The position numbers were made by a program, and so were the translations under genes. Positions 43,594-52,830 of a stretch of 64,000 nucleotides of DNA are shown in pieces. The notes under the pieces are model-generated. The model was given only the letters and a program-made list of their open reading frames with translations, did no database searches and had not been told where the DNA came from. Every line of letters begins with the position of its first letter. Position 1 is the first letter of the stretch. This stretch comes from Shimia sp. R9_2 (GTDB lineage Bacteria > Pseudomonadota > Alphaproteobacteria > Rhodobacterales > Rhodobacteraceae): contig NZ_JAGHRO010000002.1 in NCBI RefSeq assembly GCF_017743735.1, positions 186,001-250,000 of the forward strand, read 5' to 3'.

Positions 43594-44208
43594 TTAGAGC
43601 GATTTGCCGCGCACCTGCGGCTCGAGTCGCTCTAAGGCCTCTGTTAGGCCTGCCTGATGGGGATGTATAGCCTTGACCTGCAGATAGGCTTCATAGGCGT
43701 CTTCCGGCTTGCCCATCTGATCCAGCATCACCGCGAGCCCCATGATCGCATCAAAATGCTGCGGGTTCAGCGCCAGAACATGCTCCAGATCGCTGATCGC
43801 AGGCCCGTAAAGATCCAGCGCATAGAAGGTGCGCGCGCGCTCGGCCCAGCCTTGGGCGAATTCCGGCGCATGATCTGTCAGCGCTGTGGCATGGGCCAGA
43901 GCCGCCTGCAGATCCTCAACCTCGATGGCTTTGCGGGTGCGGCGCAAAAGATAATCGGCACTGGCAGAACCCGAGGCATCCCAGATGTGGCGGATCTGTC
44001 CCGCCAGACGATCTGCCTCGCCGGGATCAGCATCGGCCAAGGCAGCCAGCAGAGCGCCCACATCCTGCGTGTCCGCCGCCTGTTCGGCTGCGCTTTCAGC
44101 CGCGTCCTGCGCCTGTGCCGGTCCTGCGGCAATCACGGGTTGCAAAATCCCCATTGCGATAGGAATTGCCGCGACGATAAGTTTGAGACGACTCGGTAAG
44201 TTGACCAT
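43594..44208 (-). CDS. Periplasmic tetratricopeptide-repeat protein
   Basis: A 204-residue protein with a signal peptide (MVNLPSRLKLIVAAIPIAMG..., cleavage near AAGPAQAQD). TPR-like helices follow: ALLAALADADPGEADRLAGQI, AAALAHATALTDHAPEFAQGW, ALDLYGPAISDLEHVLALNP, and FDAIMGLAVMLDQMGKPEDAYEAYLQV. It is probably a protein-protein scaffold in the periplasm. No ribosome site is clear before the ATG at 44208, although this start begins the signal peptide. It heads the leftward gene run to the SUV3-like helicase. Confidence 0.83.
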   Translation of the reverse strand: MVNLPSRLKLIVAAIPIAMGILQPVIAAGPAQAQDAAESAAEQAADTQDVGALLAALADADPGEADRLAGQIRHIWDASGSASADYLLRRTRKAIEVEDLQAALAHATALTDHAPEFAQGWAERARTFYALDLYGPAISDLEHVLALNPQHFDAIMGLAVMLDQMGKPEDAYEAYLQVKAIHPHQAGLTEALERLEPQVRGKSL

Positions 44209-44278
44209 AACGTAAATTATTGTAGCCCTTGCACATGTGATTCCCAAGATGTGCACAACAAAGTGAAGGATCAAGCAG

Positions 44279-44569
44279 ATGAGCGATATCGTAACTGCCG
44301 CAGTGACCGCCCTGACCGAAAAACTCGGCGGTGAGAGCTTTGACGGCTCCGCCAAATTTGCCATCGAAGGCGAAGGCGCCATCATCATCGACGCAGACGG
44401 CGTGCGCGCAGGCGACGAAGACGCTGATGTGACCATGACCGCGGATGTGGAAACATTCCAGGCCATCCTGGAAGGTGAGTTGAACCCAACCGCCGCTTTC
44501 ATGTCCGGCAAGCTGGCGATTGACGGCGACATGGGTGCCGCCATGAAGTTGGGCGGCGTTCTGTCCTGA
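44279..44569 (+). CDS. SCP2 sterol-binding domain protein
   Basis: A 96-residue single SCP2 domain: FAIEGEGAIIIDADGVRAGDEDADVTM, then FQAILEGELNPTAAFMSGKLAIDGDMGAAMKLGGVL. The last helix is the lipid-pocket helix. Such small domains bind acyl chains or sterol-like lipids in the cytosol. AAGGA lies 9 nt before the ATG at 44279. Its stop overlaps the start of the hydrolase gene by one base, so the two are coupled and may work on the same lipid. Confidence 0.9.
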   Translation: MSDIVTAAVTALTEKLGGESFDGSAKFAIEGEGAIIIDADGVRAGDEDADVTMTADVETFQAILEGELNPTAAFMSGKLAIDGDMGAAMKLGGVLS

Positions 44570-45519
44570 TGAGTTTGCAGCGCGCCCCATTTTATCATGA
44601 CGTAGCCGACGGCCCTGAGGCAGATGCCTATTGGGTCAAGGCAGAAGACGGGGTGCGCCTGCGCTTTGCCCATTGGCAGCGCGAAGCGGCCGCTGGCCCG
44701 ACCAAAGGCACGGTGCTGCTGTTTCCGGGCCGCACCGAATATGTGGAAAAATATGGCCGCGCGGCCGCCGATTTTGGCGCGCGCGGTTATGAAATGATCG
44801 CCATTGACTGGCGCGGTCAGGGTCTGGCCGATCGCCTGATCAAAAATCCGATCGCCGGATACGTTGGCCACTTTGATGATTTTCAGCGCGATGTCGCCGC
44901 CGTGATGGCAGCTGTCGAGGCGCTGGAACTTCCCAAACCCTACCATCTGGTCGGCCACTCCATGGGTGGCTGCATCGGGCTGCGCGCGATCTATGACGGC
45001 TTGCCGGTGAGGTCCGCGGTCTTCTCTGGGCCGATGTGGGGCATTCATCTTTCCCCCACCATGCGCCCAACCGCCTGGGTCACCAGCGCGCTTTCCAAAG
45101 TCTTTGGCTTTGACCAGATGATTTCACCGGGCACCAGCGACACAACCTATGTGCTGGATCAGGATTTTGACGGCAACGCCCTGACCAAAGACGCGGGCAT
45201 GTACGCCTATATGCAGCGCCAGATGACGGATCATCCTGATCTCTCCCTGGCCGGCCCCAGCCTGCGCTGGGTCTATGAGGCGCTGATGGAATGCCGCAAG
45301 CTTGAGAAAAAAGCCTCTCCTGACACGCCCTGCCTCACCTTCCTTGGAGCGGATGAACAGATCGTGGACACCAGCGCCATTCACGACCGCATGCGCCGCT
45401 GGCCCAACGGCACGCTGGATATCGTGCCTGCCGGAGAACACGAGGTGTTGATGGAAGTGCCGGAAAGCCGCAATCGCATCTTTGATGACTGCGCCGCCTT
45501 CTTTGCCGAACACAGCTGA
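44569..45519 (+). CDS. Alpha/beta hydrolase (lysophospholipase-like)
   Basis: A 316-residue hydrolase. The nucleophile elbow is GHSMGG (Ser131), the oxyanion region is FPGRTEYVEKYG, and IDWRGQGLADRL follows. The catalytic Asp is in FLGADEQIVDTSAI and His in PAGEHEVLME. The pattern fits PldB/monoacylglycerol-lipase-like esterases. It is translationally coupled to the SCP2 gene. Cytosolic, without a signal peptide. Confidence 0.9.
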   Translation: MSLQRAPFYHDVADGPEADAYWVKAEDGVRLRFAHWQREAAAGPTKGTVLLFPGRTEYVEKYGRAAADFGARGYEMIAIDWRGQGLADRLIKNPIAGYVGHFDDFQRDVAAVMAAVEALELPKPYHLVGHSMGGCIGLRAIYDGLPVRSAVFSGPMWGIHLSPTMRPTAWVTSALSKVFGFDQMISPGTSDTTYVLDQDFDGNALTKDAGMYAYMQRQMTDHPDLSLAGPSLRWVYEALMECRKLEKKASPDTPCLTFLGADEQIVDTSAIHDRMRRWPNGTLDIVPAGEHEVLMEVPESRNRIFDDCAAFFAEHS

Positions 45520-45708
45520 GCGCCAACCAGCCTTTTCTCATTCGCAAAATATCCCGGGGTGAATGGCACAGCTCGCTGTGGCAGAGGGGCTGCCCCCACT
45601 CTCTTTGCAGGCGTCGTAAACACACGTCCATCGCTGCTGCCCCTTGAACCTCCCCCGCCGCTCTGCCTATCTGAGCGACAACAGTTATTCACAACACAGG
45701 GTGCTTTC

Positions 45709-47526
45709 ATGCTGAACCTTCCGTTTCCCGTCCGCGATGCCAATGCGTCTTCTGGCACGCAAGAATTCGGCGATCTGCCCGAATGGGATCTGAGCGATCT
45801 TTACGCGGGGGACGACGCGCCGGAGCTGATCGCGGATCTGGAATGGCTTGAGGGCGAATGTGCCGCCTTTGCCGCCGATTATGAGGGCAAGCTTGCCGGG
45901 CTTTCTGCGGCTGACCTGCTCACCTGTGTGCAGCGCAACGAGAAGATCTCCCAAATCTCCGGCCGCATCATGTCTTACGCCGGTCTGCGCTACTATCAGC
46001 TGACCACCGATGCAGAACGGGCGCAGTTCATGGCGAATATGCAGGAGAAGCTGACCAATTTCTCCACCCCGCTGGTGTTCTTTACGCTGGAACTGAACCG
46101 CATCGAAGATGACACCCTGGCCGCAGCCTTTGCAGAAAACGAAGAGCTGGAGCGCTATGAGCCGGTCTTCCGCCGCATTCGCGCAATGAAGCCGCACCAG
46201 CTCTCTGATGAACTGGAGAAATTCCTGCACGATCTGGGGGTCGTGGGCGACGCCTGGGAGCGCCTGTTTGACGAAACAATTGCCGGTCTGACCTTTGACG
46301 TGCTTGGTGAAGAGTACAACATCGAAGGCACGCTGAACTGCCTGACCGATCCGGATCGCGAAAAGCGGGAAGCCGCCGCCCATGAGCTGGCGCGGGTTTT
46401 CAACGACAACATCAAGATCTTCTCCCGCGTGCACAACACCGCCGCCAAGGAAAAAGAAGTGCTCGACCGTTGGCGCAATATGCCAAGCGCGCAGACCGGC
46501 CGCCACCTCTCCAACGATGTGGAACCCGAGGTGGTTGAAGCGCTGCGCGATGCGGTTGTGGCCGCCTACCCCAAGCTCAGCCACCGCTATTACGAGCTGA
46601 AGCGCAAATGGCTGGGTCTGGACCGCATGCAGGTCTGGGACCGCAACGCACCGCTGCCGATGGAAGATCCCTCCACCGTGGATTGGGCCACCGCACAGAA
46701 AACCGTGATGGATGCCTATAACGCTTTTGATCCGCGCATGGGCGAGATTGCAGAGCCGTTCTTCACCAAAGGTTGGATTGATGCGGGCGTGAAGCCGGGC
46801 AAGGCACCGGGCGCTTTCGCGCATCCCACCGTAACCAGTGTCCACCCATACGTGATGCTGAACTACCTCGGCAAACCGCGCGACGTGATGACACTGGCGC
46901 ATGAGCTGGGCCATGGCGTGCACCAGGTGCTGGCAGCGGAACAGGGCGAGATGCTCTCCTCCACCCCGCTGACACTGGCGGAAACTGCTTCTGTCTTTGG
47001 CGAAATGCTGACCTTCCGCGCGATGCTGGACAAGGCCGAAACCCAGGAGCAGCGCAAGATCCTGCTGGCGGGCAAGGTTGAGGACATGATCAACACGGTT
47101 GTGCGCCAGATTGCCTTCTATGACTTTGAATGCAAACTGCACGCCGCACGCCGTGAAAGTGAGCTGACCCCGGAAGACATCAACGCGATCTGGATGTCGG
47201 TGCAGGCGGAAAGCCTCGGCGAAGCCTTCGACTTCATGGAAGGCTATGAGACCTTCTGGGCCTATATCCCGCATTTTGTGCACTCGCCCTTCTATGTCTA
47301 CGCCTACGCCTTTGGTGACGGCCTCGTAAACGCGCTCTATGCGGTTTACGCAGAAGGGGACGAAGGCTTTGAGGACAAGTATTTTGACATGCTCAAGGCA
47401 GGTGGCTCCAAACACCACAAAGAGCTGCTGGCACCTTTCGGTCTGGATGCCTCTGATCCTAAGTTCTGGGACAAGGGCCTGTCGATGATTTCATCCATGA
47501 TCGACGAGCTGGAAGCGATGGAGTGA
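45709..47526 (+). CDS. pepF: Oligoendopeptidase F (M3 family)
   Basis: A 605-residue zinc peptidase. The zinc motif is HELGH (His398, Glu399, His402) in LAHELGHGVHQ, and the second Glu lies in LAETASVFGEMLTF. The N-terminal helical domain is typical of the family. The enzyme cleaves short peptides in the cytosol. The ATG at 45709 begins the protein; the frame extends 50 codons upstream through a low-complexity stretch and is unlikely. It stands alone and ends in a strong terminator. Confidence 0.93.
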   Translation: MLNLPFPVRDANASSGTQEFGDLPEWDLSDLYAGDDAPELIADLEWLEGECAAFAADYEGKLAGLSAADLLTCVQRNEKISQISGRIMSYAGLRYYQLTTDAERAQFMANMQEKLTNFSTPLVFFTLELNRIEDDTLAAAFAENEELERYEPVFRRIRAMKPHQLSDELEKFLHDLGVVGDAWERLFDETIAGLTFDVLGEEYNIEGTLNCLTDPDREKREAAAHELARVFNDNIKIFSRVHNTAAKEKEVLDRWRNMPSAQTGRHLSNDVEPEVVEALRDAVVAAYPKLSHRYYELKRKWLGLDRMQVWDRNAPLPMEDPSTVDWATAQKTVMDAYNAFDPRMGEIAEPFFTKGWIDAGVKPGKAPGAFAHPTVTSVHPYVMLNYLGKPRDVMTLAHELGHGVHQVLAAEQGEMLSSTPLTLAETASVFGEMLTFRAMLDKAETQEQRKILLAGKVEDMINTVVRQIAFYDFECKLHAARRESELTPEDINAIWMSVQAESLGEAFDFMEGYETFWAYIPHFVHSPFYVYAYAFGDGLVNALYAVYAEGDEGFEDKYFDMLKAGGSKHHKELLAPFGLDASDPKFWDKGLSMISSMIDELEAME

Positions 47527-47534
47527 GAAGCGGT

Positions 47535-47574
47535 CCGGGGCTTTGCCCCGGCATTCGCTCCAGTGGAGCGAATG
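47535..47574. repeat. Two tandem palindromes after pepF
   Basis: CCGGGGC-TTT-GCCCCGG (47535-47551) and CATTCGCTCC-AGT-GGAGCGAATG (47552-47574) are perfect hairpins placed end to end between the pepF stop and its terminator. They look like REP-type or transcript-stabilising elements. Confidence 0.6.
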
Positions 47575-47632
47575 TGTTGCGAACGGGCGGAGCCCCAAAC
47601 CCACCCGAGGCGCAGCCCTAAAGCGCGCTGAG

Positions 47633-47661
47633 AAACCGGAGCCCCCGCTCCGGTTTTTTTT
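47633..47661 (+). terminator. Intrinsic terminator of pepF
   Basis: AAACCGGAGC (47633-47642) pairs with GCTCCGGTTT (47647-47656) and runs into eight T. It also lies before the end of a convergent gene. Confidence 0.9.
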
Positions 47662-47665
47662 CGTT

Positions 47666-47986
47666 TCAGACCGCCGCCAAAATCGTGCTGACAATCAGGT
47701 CTTTCATGCTGTTCATCAGGTGTTTGACCCGCGCCCGCGCGATGCCTTTGGCGGAGATGGCCAAGAGCTCTGCGTTGTCGGCTTTCATCTTCATCAGGAA
47801 CTTCAGCTCAAACTCGGAGAGCTTCCCTTCCGCAAAGAGTTTTGCATAGCGGCGGATGTCTTCCTCGGACTCTTTCACAAAGGCTTTCAAATCCCGCTCC
47901 GCCTCATTGGCAAAGGTCTTGGCCGCGTTTTTGACCAGGTCCGCCAATCCGTCCTGGATCGCGTCTAATATCGCGTCTGTGTCCAT
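47666..47986 (-). CDS. Hypothetical helical protein
   Basis: A 106-residue protein predicted to be nearly all helix (ILDAIQDGLADLVKNAAKTFANEAERDLKAF..., then RRYAKLFAEGKLSEFELKFLMKMKADNAEL), with alternating charges that suggest a coiled coil. No signal peptide. I do not recognise a family. The gene shares a leftward run with a lipoprotein gene 24 bp upstream. Confidence 0.75.
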   Translation of the reverse strand: MDTDAILDAIQDGLADLVKNAAKTFANEAERDLKAFVKESEEDIRRYAKLFAEGKLSEFELKFLMKMKADNAELLAISAKGIARARVKHLMNSMKDLIVSTILAAV

Positions 47987-48010
47987 GATCTCTCTCCTTG
48001 CCCGCGGGCG

Positions 48011-48472
48011 TTACTGTTCGATATCAGCACAAGCGGTGGCTTGGCCTTTGTTCGCTTCCAAACAGATCAGGCGATCGAAGCTGAAGGTGATGTTCTTTTT
48101 GAACTCATTGATGAATGCACTGTCTGCACTCACGCCGCCGGGGAACTCTGTGCGCCAAGCGGTGAGAAAACCGCCCACCAGATTGCCATCAGGATCGCGC
48201 AATTTATCCCAGATATCAGCGGCTTCTTCGTTGTTCTCAATGCCGTTGGCAAACTCATACGCCACGTCCATATCCAGCAACAACGCCTCAGCGGCCGCCC
48301 GATTGGCGCTGTAGCTGCCGTTGGCTTTGCTCACCAGTTTGAGCGTTTTGGCCTTGGCCTCGGTGGCGTAGGTGTAGGCTTGCAGCGAATAATCAGCGTA
48401 GTTGGTGCAAGCGGCGAGAAGTAAGGCAAGCGCAAAGAGCGCGGCCTTTTTGGGGAAATACAACAGAAACAT
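48011..48472 (-). CDS. Hypothetical lipoprotein
   Basis: The 153 residues begin with a lipoprotein signal (FPKKAALFALALLLAACTNY; lipobox LAAC). The mature part is helical (YSLQAYTYATEAKAKTLKLVSKANG) with two further Cys near the end (RLICLEANKGQATACADIEQ). Family unknown to me. The ATG at 48472 is used; a TTG two codons earlier is possible, and ribosome signals are weak. Confidence 0.75.
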   Translation of the reverse strand: MFLLYFPKKAALFALALLLAACTNYADYSLQAYTYATEAKAKTLKLVSKANGSYSANRAAAEALLLDMDVAYEFANGIENNEEAADIWDKLRDPDGNLVGGFLTAWRTEFPGGVSADSAFINEFKKNITFSFDRLICLEANKGQATACADIEQ

Positions 48473-48575
48473 ACCCAAAATCCCATAAACAAATAAGCGG
48501 TATGGTACACTGCCGCGCGCGTTTCACCAAATTAGCATCAGCAAAGCGATGCCGAGCCGCAAGCGGTCGTGTGGC

Positions 48576-49058
48576 TCAGAACACGCCAAGCGCCAGTCCG
48601 GCAGAAAGCGCGGCGCCAAGGTCACCGCAGGGGGCCAGCTCCGTTTCAGAGAGGGTTTTCTCCGCCATTATCGCCTCTGGCGTCTGCGCATGGGTGCAGA
48701 CAATCAGCGCGGGCTGCACCTCCTTGAGCCGCCAGCCCGTGGCAATGCGTGCCAGTTGCCGCGCGGCACCTGCGCCGTCTGATCCGGCACAAATCATCTG
48801 CGCATAAGGCCGCCCCTCGACCTGCCCCAGAACTGGGTAGTAGCAGCGATCAAAGAACTCTTTCATCGCGCCTGAAAGCGTTGCGAGGTTTTCCGGCGCG
48901 CAAAAAAGATAGCCTGTTGCGGTCAACAGATCTTCCGGATGGGCGTCTTCTGCCCGCAGCAAGCGCGCTGCGCCCTCCGCCTGCGCGGCGGCAAAGGCCG
49001 CTTCGGCCATCAGACGACTGCCTCCGGTGCGGGAGTGGTAAACAATCAGCAAGCTCAT
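48576..49058 (-). CDS. Flavodoxin-like NAD(P)H oxidoreductase
   Basis: A 160-residue flavodoxin-fold protein. LLIVYHSRTGGSRLMAEA is the FMN phosphate loop (SRTGGS), and FCAPENLATLSGAMKEFFDRCYY is the next conserved segment. It probably transfers electrons through FMN. It lies 10 bp downstream of the small zinc protein gene, so the two likely form an operon. Confidence 0.85.
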   Translation of the reverse strand: MSLLIVYHSRTGGSRLMAEAAFAAAQAEGAARLLRAEDAHPEDLLTATGYLFCAPENLATLSGAMKEFFDRCYYPVLGQVEGRPYAQMICAGSDGAGAARQLARIATGWRLKEVQPALIVCTHAQTPEAIMAEKTLSETELAPCGDLGAALSAGLALGVF

Positions 49059-49068
49059 CAGAGGGGTC

Positions 49069-49338
49069 TCACTTCAACTGGCTGTCCTTGGAGCCACGCC
49101 GGTTGATGCCGCCACGGGCTTGATAGGCGCTATCGCGCTCCTGCTGACATTCAATACAGAGCTTTACGCCGGGCCGCGCAAGGCGGCGTGCTTCGGGGAT
49201 TTCCTCCTCGCATTCCGCACAGAACCTGAGGCTCTCACCCACCGGCTGACGCTGCGCCTGAAGACGGGCCAGCTCATCGTTGATGCTGGCCTCGATCTGT
49301 TCGCTCACCGCGCCATCTTTTGCCCAACCACCAGCCAT
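49069..49338 (-). CDS. DksA/TraR-type C4 zinc finger protein
   Basis: An 89-residue protein. Cys40, Cys43, Cys61 and Cys64 (RFCAECEEEIPEAR and KLCIECQQERD) form a DksA/TraR zinc finger after a short helix (SEQIEASINDELARLQAQ). It lacks the long coiled-coil tip of DksA, so it is TraR-sized and could act at the RNA polymerase secondary channel; that is inferred from family. It is the first gene of a leftward run. Confidence 0.87.
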   Translation of the reverse strand: MAGGWAKDGAVSEQIEASINDELARLQAQRQPVGESLRFCAECEEEIPEARRLARPGVKLCIECQQERDSAYQARGGINRRGSKDSQLK

Positions 49339-49476
49339 GTGATCCTCCTTTGCCCATCCCCCAATCTAAGCACACCACCGGCAAGGAGCAACGCCCCGCC
49401 CCGACGTAAAGCTTTGAGACTGCCCCCTTTCCAGCCTAGGCTCTGCACAAGACAAGGGTGCATCGGGGGAGAACAT

Positions 49477-50664
49477 ATGCGCACATTTGGCAAATGGTTG
49501 GGCAGGCTGCTTTTGACTTTGGCTGTGGCGGTAGCTGCGTTTCTGATCGTGGCACCGGGGCATGTGGAAAGATCCCGCAACGCGATCACCAGCGAGGGTG
49601 GCTTTCCGGTCAGCGATGTAGCGCGCAGATTGCACGGTGATCTCTTCATTGGCGACTGGCATGCTGACACGCTGCTTTGGAAACGCGATGTTCTGGACCG
49701 CGCGGATCGCGGCCATGTGGACCTGCCCCGCCTGATTGAGGGCAATGTGGCGCTGCAGGTGTTCACCGCCGTGACCAAATCTCCGGCCGGACAGAACTAT
49801 GAAGAGAACTCAGCAGATGCGCGCGACAACATCACCCTGTTGGCGGTTGGACAACTCTGGCCTGCGCGCACCTGGGATTCTATCTTTGAGCGCGCGGTCT
49901 ATCAGGCGGAGCGCCTGCAAAAGGCCGAGGCAGACTCCGGCGGGCAATTGCGCATTCTGCGCAGCAGCGCCGACATCGACGCGCTGCTTGCGGACCGCGA
50001 CGCGGGGCAGACCGTTGTTGGCGGTATGCTGGGCATCGAAGGGGCGCACCCTTTGGAGGGCGACATCGCCAACCTGCAAAGACTGCAGGACGAAGGCTAC
50101 CGCGTGATTGGTCTGCAGCACTTCTTTGACAACGCGCTGGGTGGCTCCCTGCACGGGATTGGCAACAAAGGGCTGACCGACTTTGGCCGCGAGGTGGTCA
50201 GCGCCATCACAGAGCGCAATCTGGTGCTTGATCTCGCCCACTCCAGCCCGAAGGTGGCAGAAGAGGTCATCGCGTTGACCGACATTCCCCTGATCGTCAG
50301 CCACACCGGTATCTACGGAAATTGCCCCGTGAAACGGAACTACGAAGACGCGCTGATGCAGGCGATCGTGGCCAATGGCGCAGCAGATGGCGGCGGCGTT
50401 GTGGGGATCGGCTACTGGGCAGATGTGACCTGCGATGACAGCCCTGCCGGGGTGGCCAAAACCGTGAAAGCGGCGGTGGACCTGCTTGGGGAAGACCACG
50501 TGTCGCTGGGCTCCGATTATGACGGCTCGGTCGCCACAGCCTTTGACACATCCCAGCTCGTCGCGCTGACCCACGCGCTGATTGAGGTAGGTCTGAGCGA
50601 AGCGCAAATCCGCAAGGTTATGGGAGAGAATATGCTGCGGGTGCTCAAGGCACGGTTGGGCTGA
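49477..50664 (+). CDS. Membrane dipeptidase (peptidase M19)
   Basis: A 395-residue zinc enzyme with one N-terminal membrane helix (WLGRLLLTLAVAVAAFLIVA), so the catalytic domain is likely periplasmic. GDWHADTLLW holds His62 and Asp64 for zinc. MLGIEGAHPLEGD, LIVSHTGIYG and LGSDYDG are family motifs. Renal-dipeptidase-like members split dipeptides and some D-amino-acid peptides. GGGGGAG precedes the ATG at 49477. A bidirectional terminator follows. Confidence 0.9.
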   Translation: MRTFGKWLGRLLLTLAVAVAAFLIVAPGHVERSRNAITSEGGFPVSDVARRLHGDLFIGDWHADTLLWKRDVLDRADRGHVDLPRLIEGNVALQVFTAVTKSPAGQNYEENSADARDNITLLAVGQLWPARTWDSIFERAVYQAERLQKAEADSGGQLRILRSSADIDALLADRDAGQTVVGGMLGIEGAHPLEGDIANLQRLQDEGYRVIGLQHFFDNALGGSLHGIGNKGLTDFGREVVSAITERNLVLDLAHSSPKVAEEVIALTDIPLIVSHTGIYGNCPVKRNYEDALMQAIVANGAADGGGVVGIGYWADVTCDDSPAGVAKTVKAAVDLLGEDHVSLGSDYDGSVATAFDTSQLVALTHALIEVGLSEAQIRKVMGENMLRVLKARLG

Positions 50665-50681
50665 TAGAGGCTGTAGCGCAA

Positions 50682-50713
50682 CAAAAAAGGGCGGCCTCTC
50701 GGGGCCGCCCTTT
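50682..50713. terminator. Bidirectional intrinsic terminator
   Basis: AAAGGGCGGCC (50686-50696) pairs with GGCCGCCCTTT (50703-50713); six A on the left give a T tract for the minus strand. It separates the convergent dipeptidase and iron-binding protein genes. Confidence 0.85.
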
Positions 50714-50740
50714 GGCATTCTATCGCGCTATCGCGTGGCC

Positions 50741-51754
50741 TCAGCCGTCAAAATCGACTTCTTCAACCAGCTTGAGCGCCTCGGCGCGGTGACCGGCGAG
50801 GGTCATCAGGTTCACATCGTCAGCCGTGAATTCGCCCCAGCTCTGCACCAATGGGTCCGCTTCCATGCCCGGTGCAATCGGGTATTCGAAGTTGGCGGAG
50901 GCATAGACTTCCTGTGCTTTGGAGCCGGTCAGGAATTCCATCATCTTGATGGCGTTTTCCTTGTTGGGCGCAGCTTTGGTCAGCGCAATGCCGGAGATGT
51001 TCACGTGGGTGCCGCCGTCTTCAAAGGTCGGGAAGACGATGTTCACGCTGTCGGCCCAAGCCTGCTGCTCTGTGTCTTTGAGCATTTTGCCCATGTAGTA
51101 GGTGTTGCCCACAGCGAGGTCACATTCGCCGGCCCAGATCGCCTTGACCTGCGCGCGGTCGTTGCCCTGCGGCTTGCGCGCGAGGTTGTTTTTCACGCCT
51201 TCCAGCCAGGTTTTGGCTTCGGCTTCGCCGTGATGCTCGATCACAGCGGAGGTCAGAGCGACGTTATAGGCATGGGTGCCGGAACGGGTGCAGATGCGGC
51301 CTTCCCATTTCGGGTCTGCGAGATCCTCATAGGTGGTGACTTCGCCCTCTGCGACGCGGTCTTTGGAAGCGTAGACAATCCGTGCGCGGGTGGTCAGGCC
51401 AAACCAGTGGCCTTCCGGATCACGGTAAGCTTCCGGCACATTGGCGGCGATCACATCGCTGATCACAGGCTGGGTTACACCGGCCTCAACCACCGCGTTC
51501 AGGCGGGAGATATCAACGGTCAGCACCAGATCGGCAGGGGAGCGATCCCCCTCTGCCTGCAGACGCTCCACCATGCCTTTTTTGAGGTAGGCCACATTCA
51601 CCTTGATGCCGGTTTCTTCGGTAAAGGCATCGGTCAGCGGCTTGATCAGCTCTGGCTGACGGTAGGAGTAGACGTTGACTTCATCAGCCATCGCCGGCGC
51701 AGCCACGGCCGCTGCGGCAAAAGCAAAAATGGAGGTGGAAAGCGCTTTGGTCAT
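50741..51754 (-). CDS. Fe(3+) ABC transporter substrate-binding protein
   Basis: A 337-residue periplasmic protein with a signal peptide (MTKALSTSIFAFAAAAVAAPAMA). NVYSYRQPELIKPLTDAFTEETGIKV and the paired Tyr of VGNTYYMGKM match the FbpA/FutA iron-binding class. No permease or ATPase genes are adjacent. A run of hydrophobic Ala before the cleavage site supports the start at 51754; a GTG four codons earlier is possible. Confidence 0.9.
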   Translation of the reverse strand: MTKALSTSIFAFAAAAVAAPAMADEVNVYSYRQPELIKPLTDAFTEETGIKVNVAYLKKGMVERLQAEGDRSPADLVLTVDISRLNAVVEAGVTQPVISDVIAANVPEAYRDPEGHWFGLTTRARIVYASKDRVAEGEVTTYEDLADPKWEGRICTRSGTHAYNVALTSAVIEHHGEAEAKTWLEGVKNNLARKPQGNDRAQVKAIWAGECDLAVGNTYYMGKMLKDTEQQAWADSVNIVFPTFEDGGTHVNISGIALTKAAPNKENAIKMMEFLTGSKAQEVYASANFEYPIAPGMEADPLVQSWGEFTADDVNLMTLAGHRAEALKLVEEVDFDG

Positions 51755-51936
51755 GTCATCCCTCACGGTGTCATGGTTTCGATGGGCTGCGTTAAATTTG
51801 AGTTTTTCAGTCAGGTCAATACCTGAACAAATTATTCAGGTTTGATATTTGCGTGAACGGAGGCGTCGCAGCGCCAAATCCTGCGCCCCTGTTTGGCGCA
51901 GGTTTCAGGGGCAAGTCGCCCGCTCAGACGCGGGTT

Positions 51937-52767
51937 TTACCCCTGCCCTTTGGCCGCTTTCTCTTCGGCCTTGACCGCATCCCAGAGCGCATCCATCTCG
52001 GCCAGATCGCTCTGCTCCGGACGTTTGCCTTGGGCCGCGAGCTTGGCCTCAACCCCTTCAAAACGCCGCACAAATTTGGCGTTTGTGGCGCGCAGGGCGG
52101 CTTCGGGATCAATCTTGAGATGCCGCGCGAGATTGGCCATCACAAAGAGAAGGTCGCCAAACTCCTCCTCAATCTCATCTTGGGTCAACCGGTCACGTGC
52201 CTCGGCAAGCTCACCGGCCTCTTCCACAATCTTATCAACCACTTGCTCGGTATCCGGCCAGTCAAATCCCACACGTGCGGCGCGTTTTTGCAGCTTCACG
52301 GCGCGCAGCAAGGCAGGCAGGCCCAGAGCCACACCATCCAGCGTGCCCTCCTGCGCCTTCCCGGCACGCTCCGCGGCCTTCACGGTCTCCCAATCGCGGG
52401 TCTGCTGCTCGGCGGATTTGTCGCGGCTTTCATCGCCAAAGACATGCGGATGCCGCGCGACCATCTTGTCAGACATGGTGTCTGCCACCTGATCAAAGGT
52501 GAAAAGCCCCTTCTCAGCCGCCATCTGGGCGTGAAACACCGATTGAAACAGCAGATCGCCCAACTCGCCTTTCAGCTCATCCCAGGCCTCACGCTCAATC
52601 GCATCGGCCACCTCATAGGCCTCCTCAATGGTGTAAGGCGCGATGGTGGCGAAATCCTGCTCGATATCCCAAGGGCAGCCATGGTCCGGATCCCGCAAAC
52701 GGCGCATAATCTCCAAAAGGCGCGGCATGCCGCCATTGGGATCAAGGATAAGGGGGTCTTCGGCCAT
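51937..52767 (-). CDS. mazG: Nucleoside triphosphate pyrophosphohydrolase MazG
   Basis: A 276-residue house-cleaning enzyme with two MazG domains. Each has an EExxE...D metal motif: TIEEAYEVADAIE with GELGDLLFQSVFHAQ, and IVEEAGELAEARD with EEEFGDLLFVMANLA. It hydrolyses nucleoside triphosphates (and in E. coli can lower ppGpp). Divergent from the M20 amidohydrolase gene 63 bp away. The ATG at 52767 gives the usual N-terminus. Confidence 0.93.
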   Translation of the reverse strand: MAEDPLILDPNGGMPRLLEIMRRLRDPDHGCPWDIEQDFATIAPYTIEEAYEVADAIEREAWDELKGELGDLLFQSVFHAQMAAEKGLFTFDQVADTMSDKMVARHPHVFGDESRDKSAEQQTRDWETVKAAERAGKAQEGTLDGVALGLPALLRAVKLQKRAARVGFDWPDTEQVVDKIVEEAGELAEARDRLTQDEIEEEFGDLLFVMANLARHLKIDPEAALRATNAKFVRRFEGVEAKLAAQGKRPEQSDLAEMDALWDAVKAEEKAAKGQG

Positions 52768-52830
52768 TGCGCTACGCTCCAGTCTTTGGTTTGGAGGCAT
52801 CTGAGCGAATTGATGGAGGGGAGTCCAGAC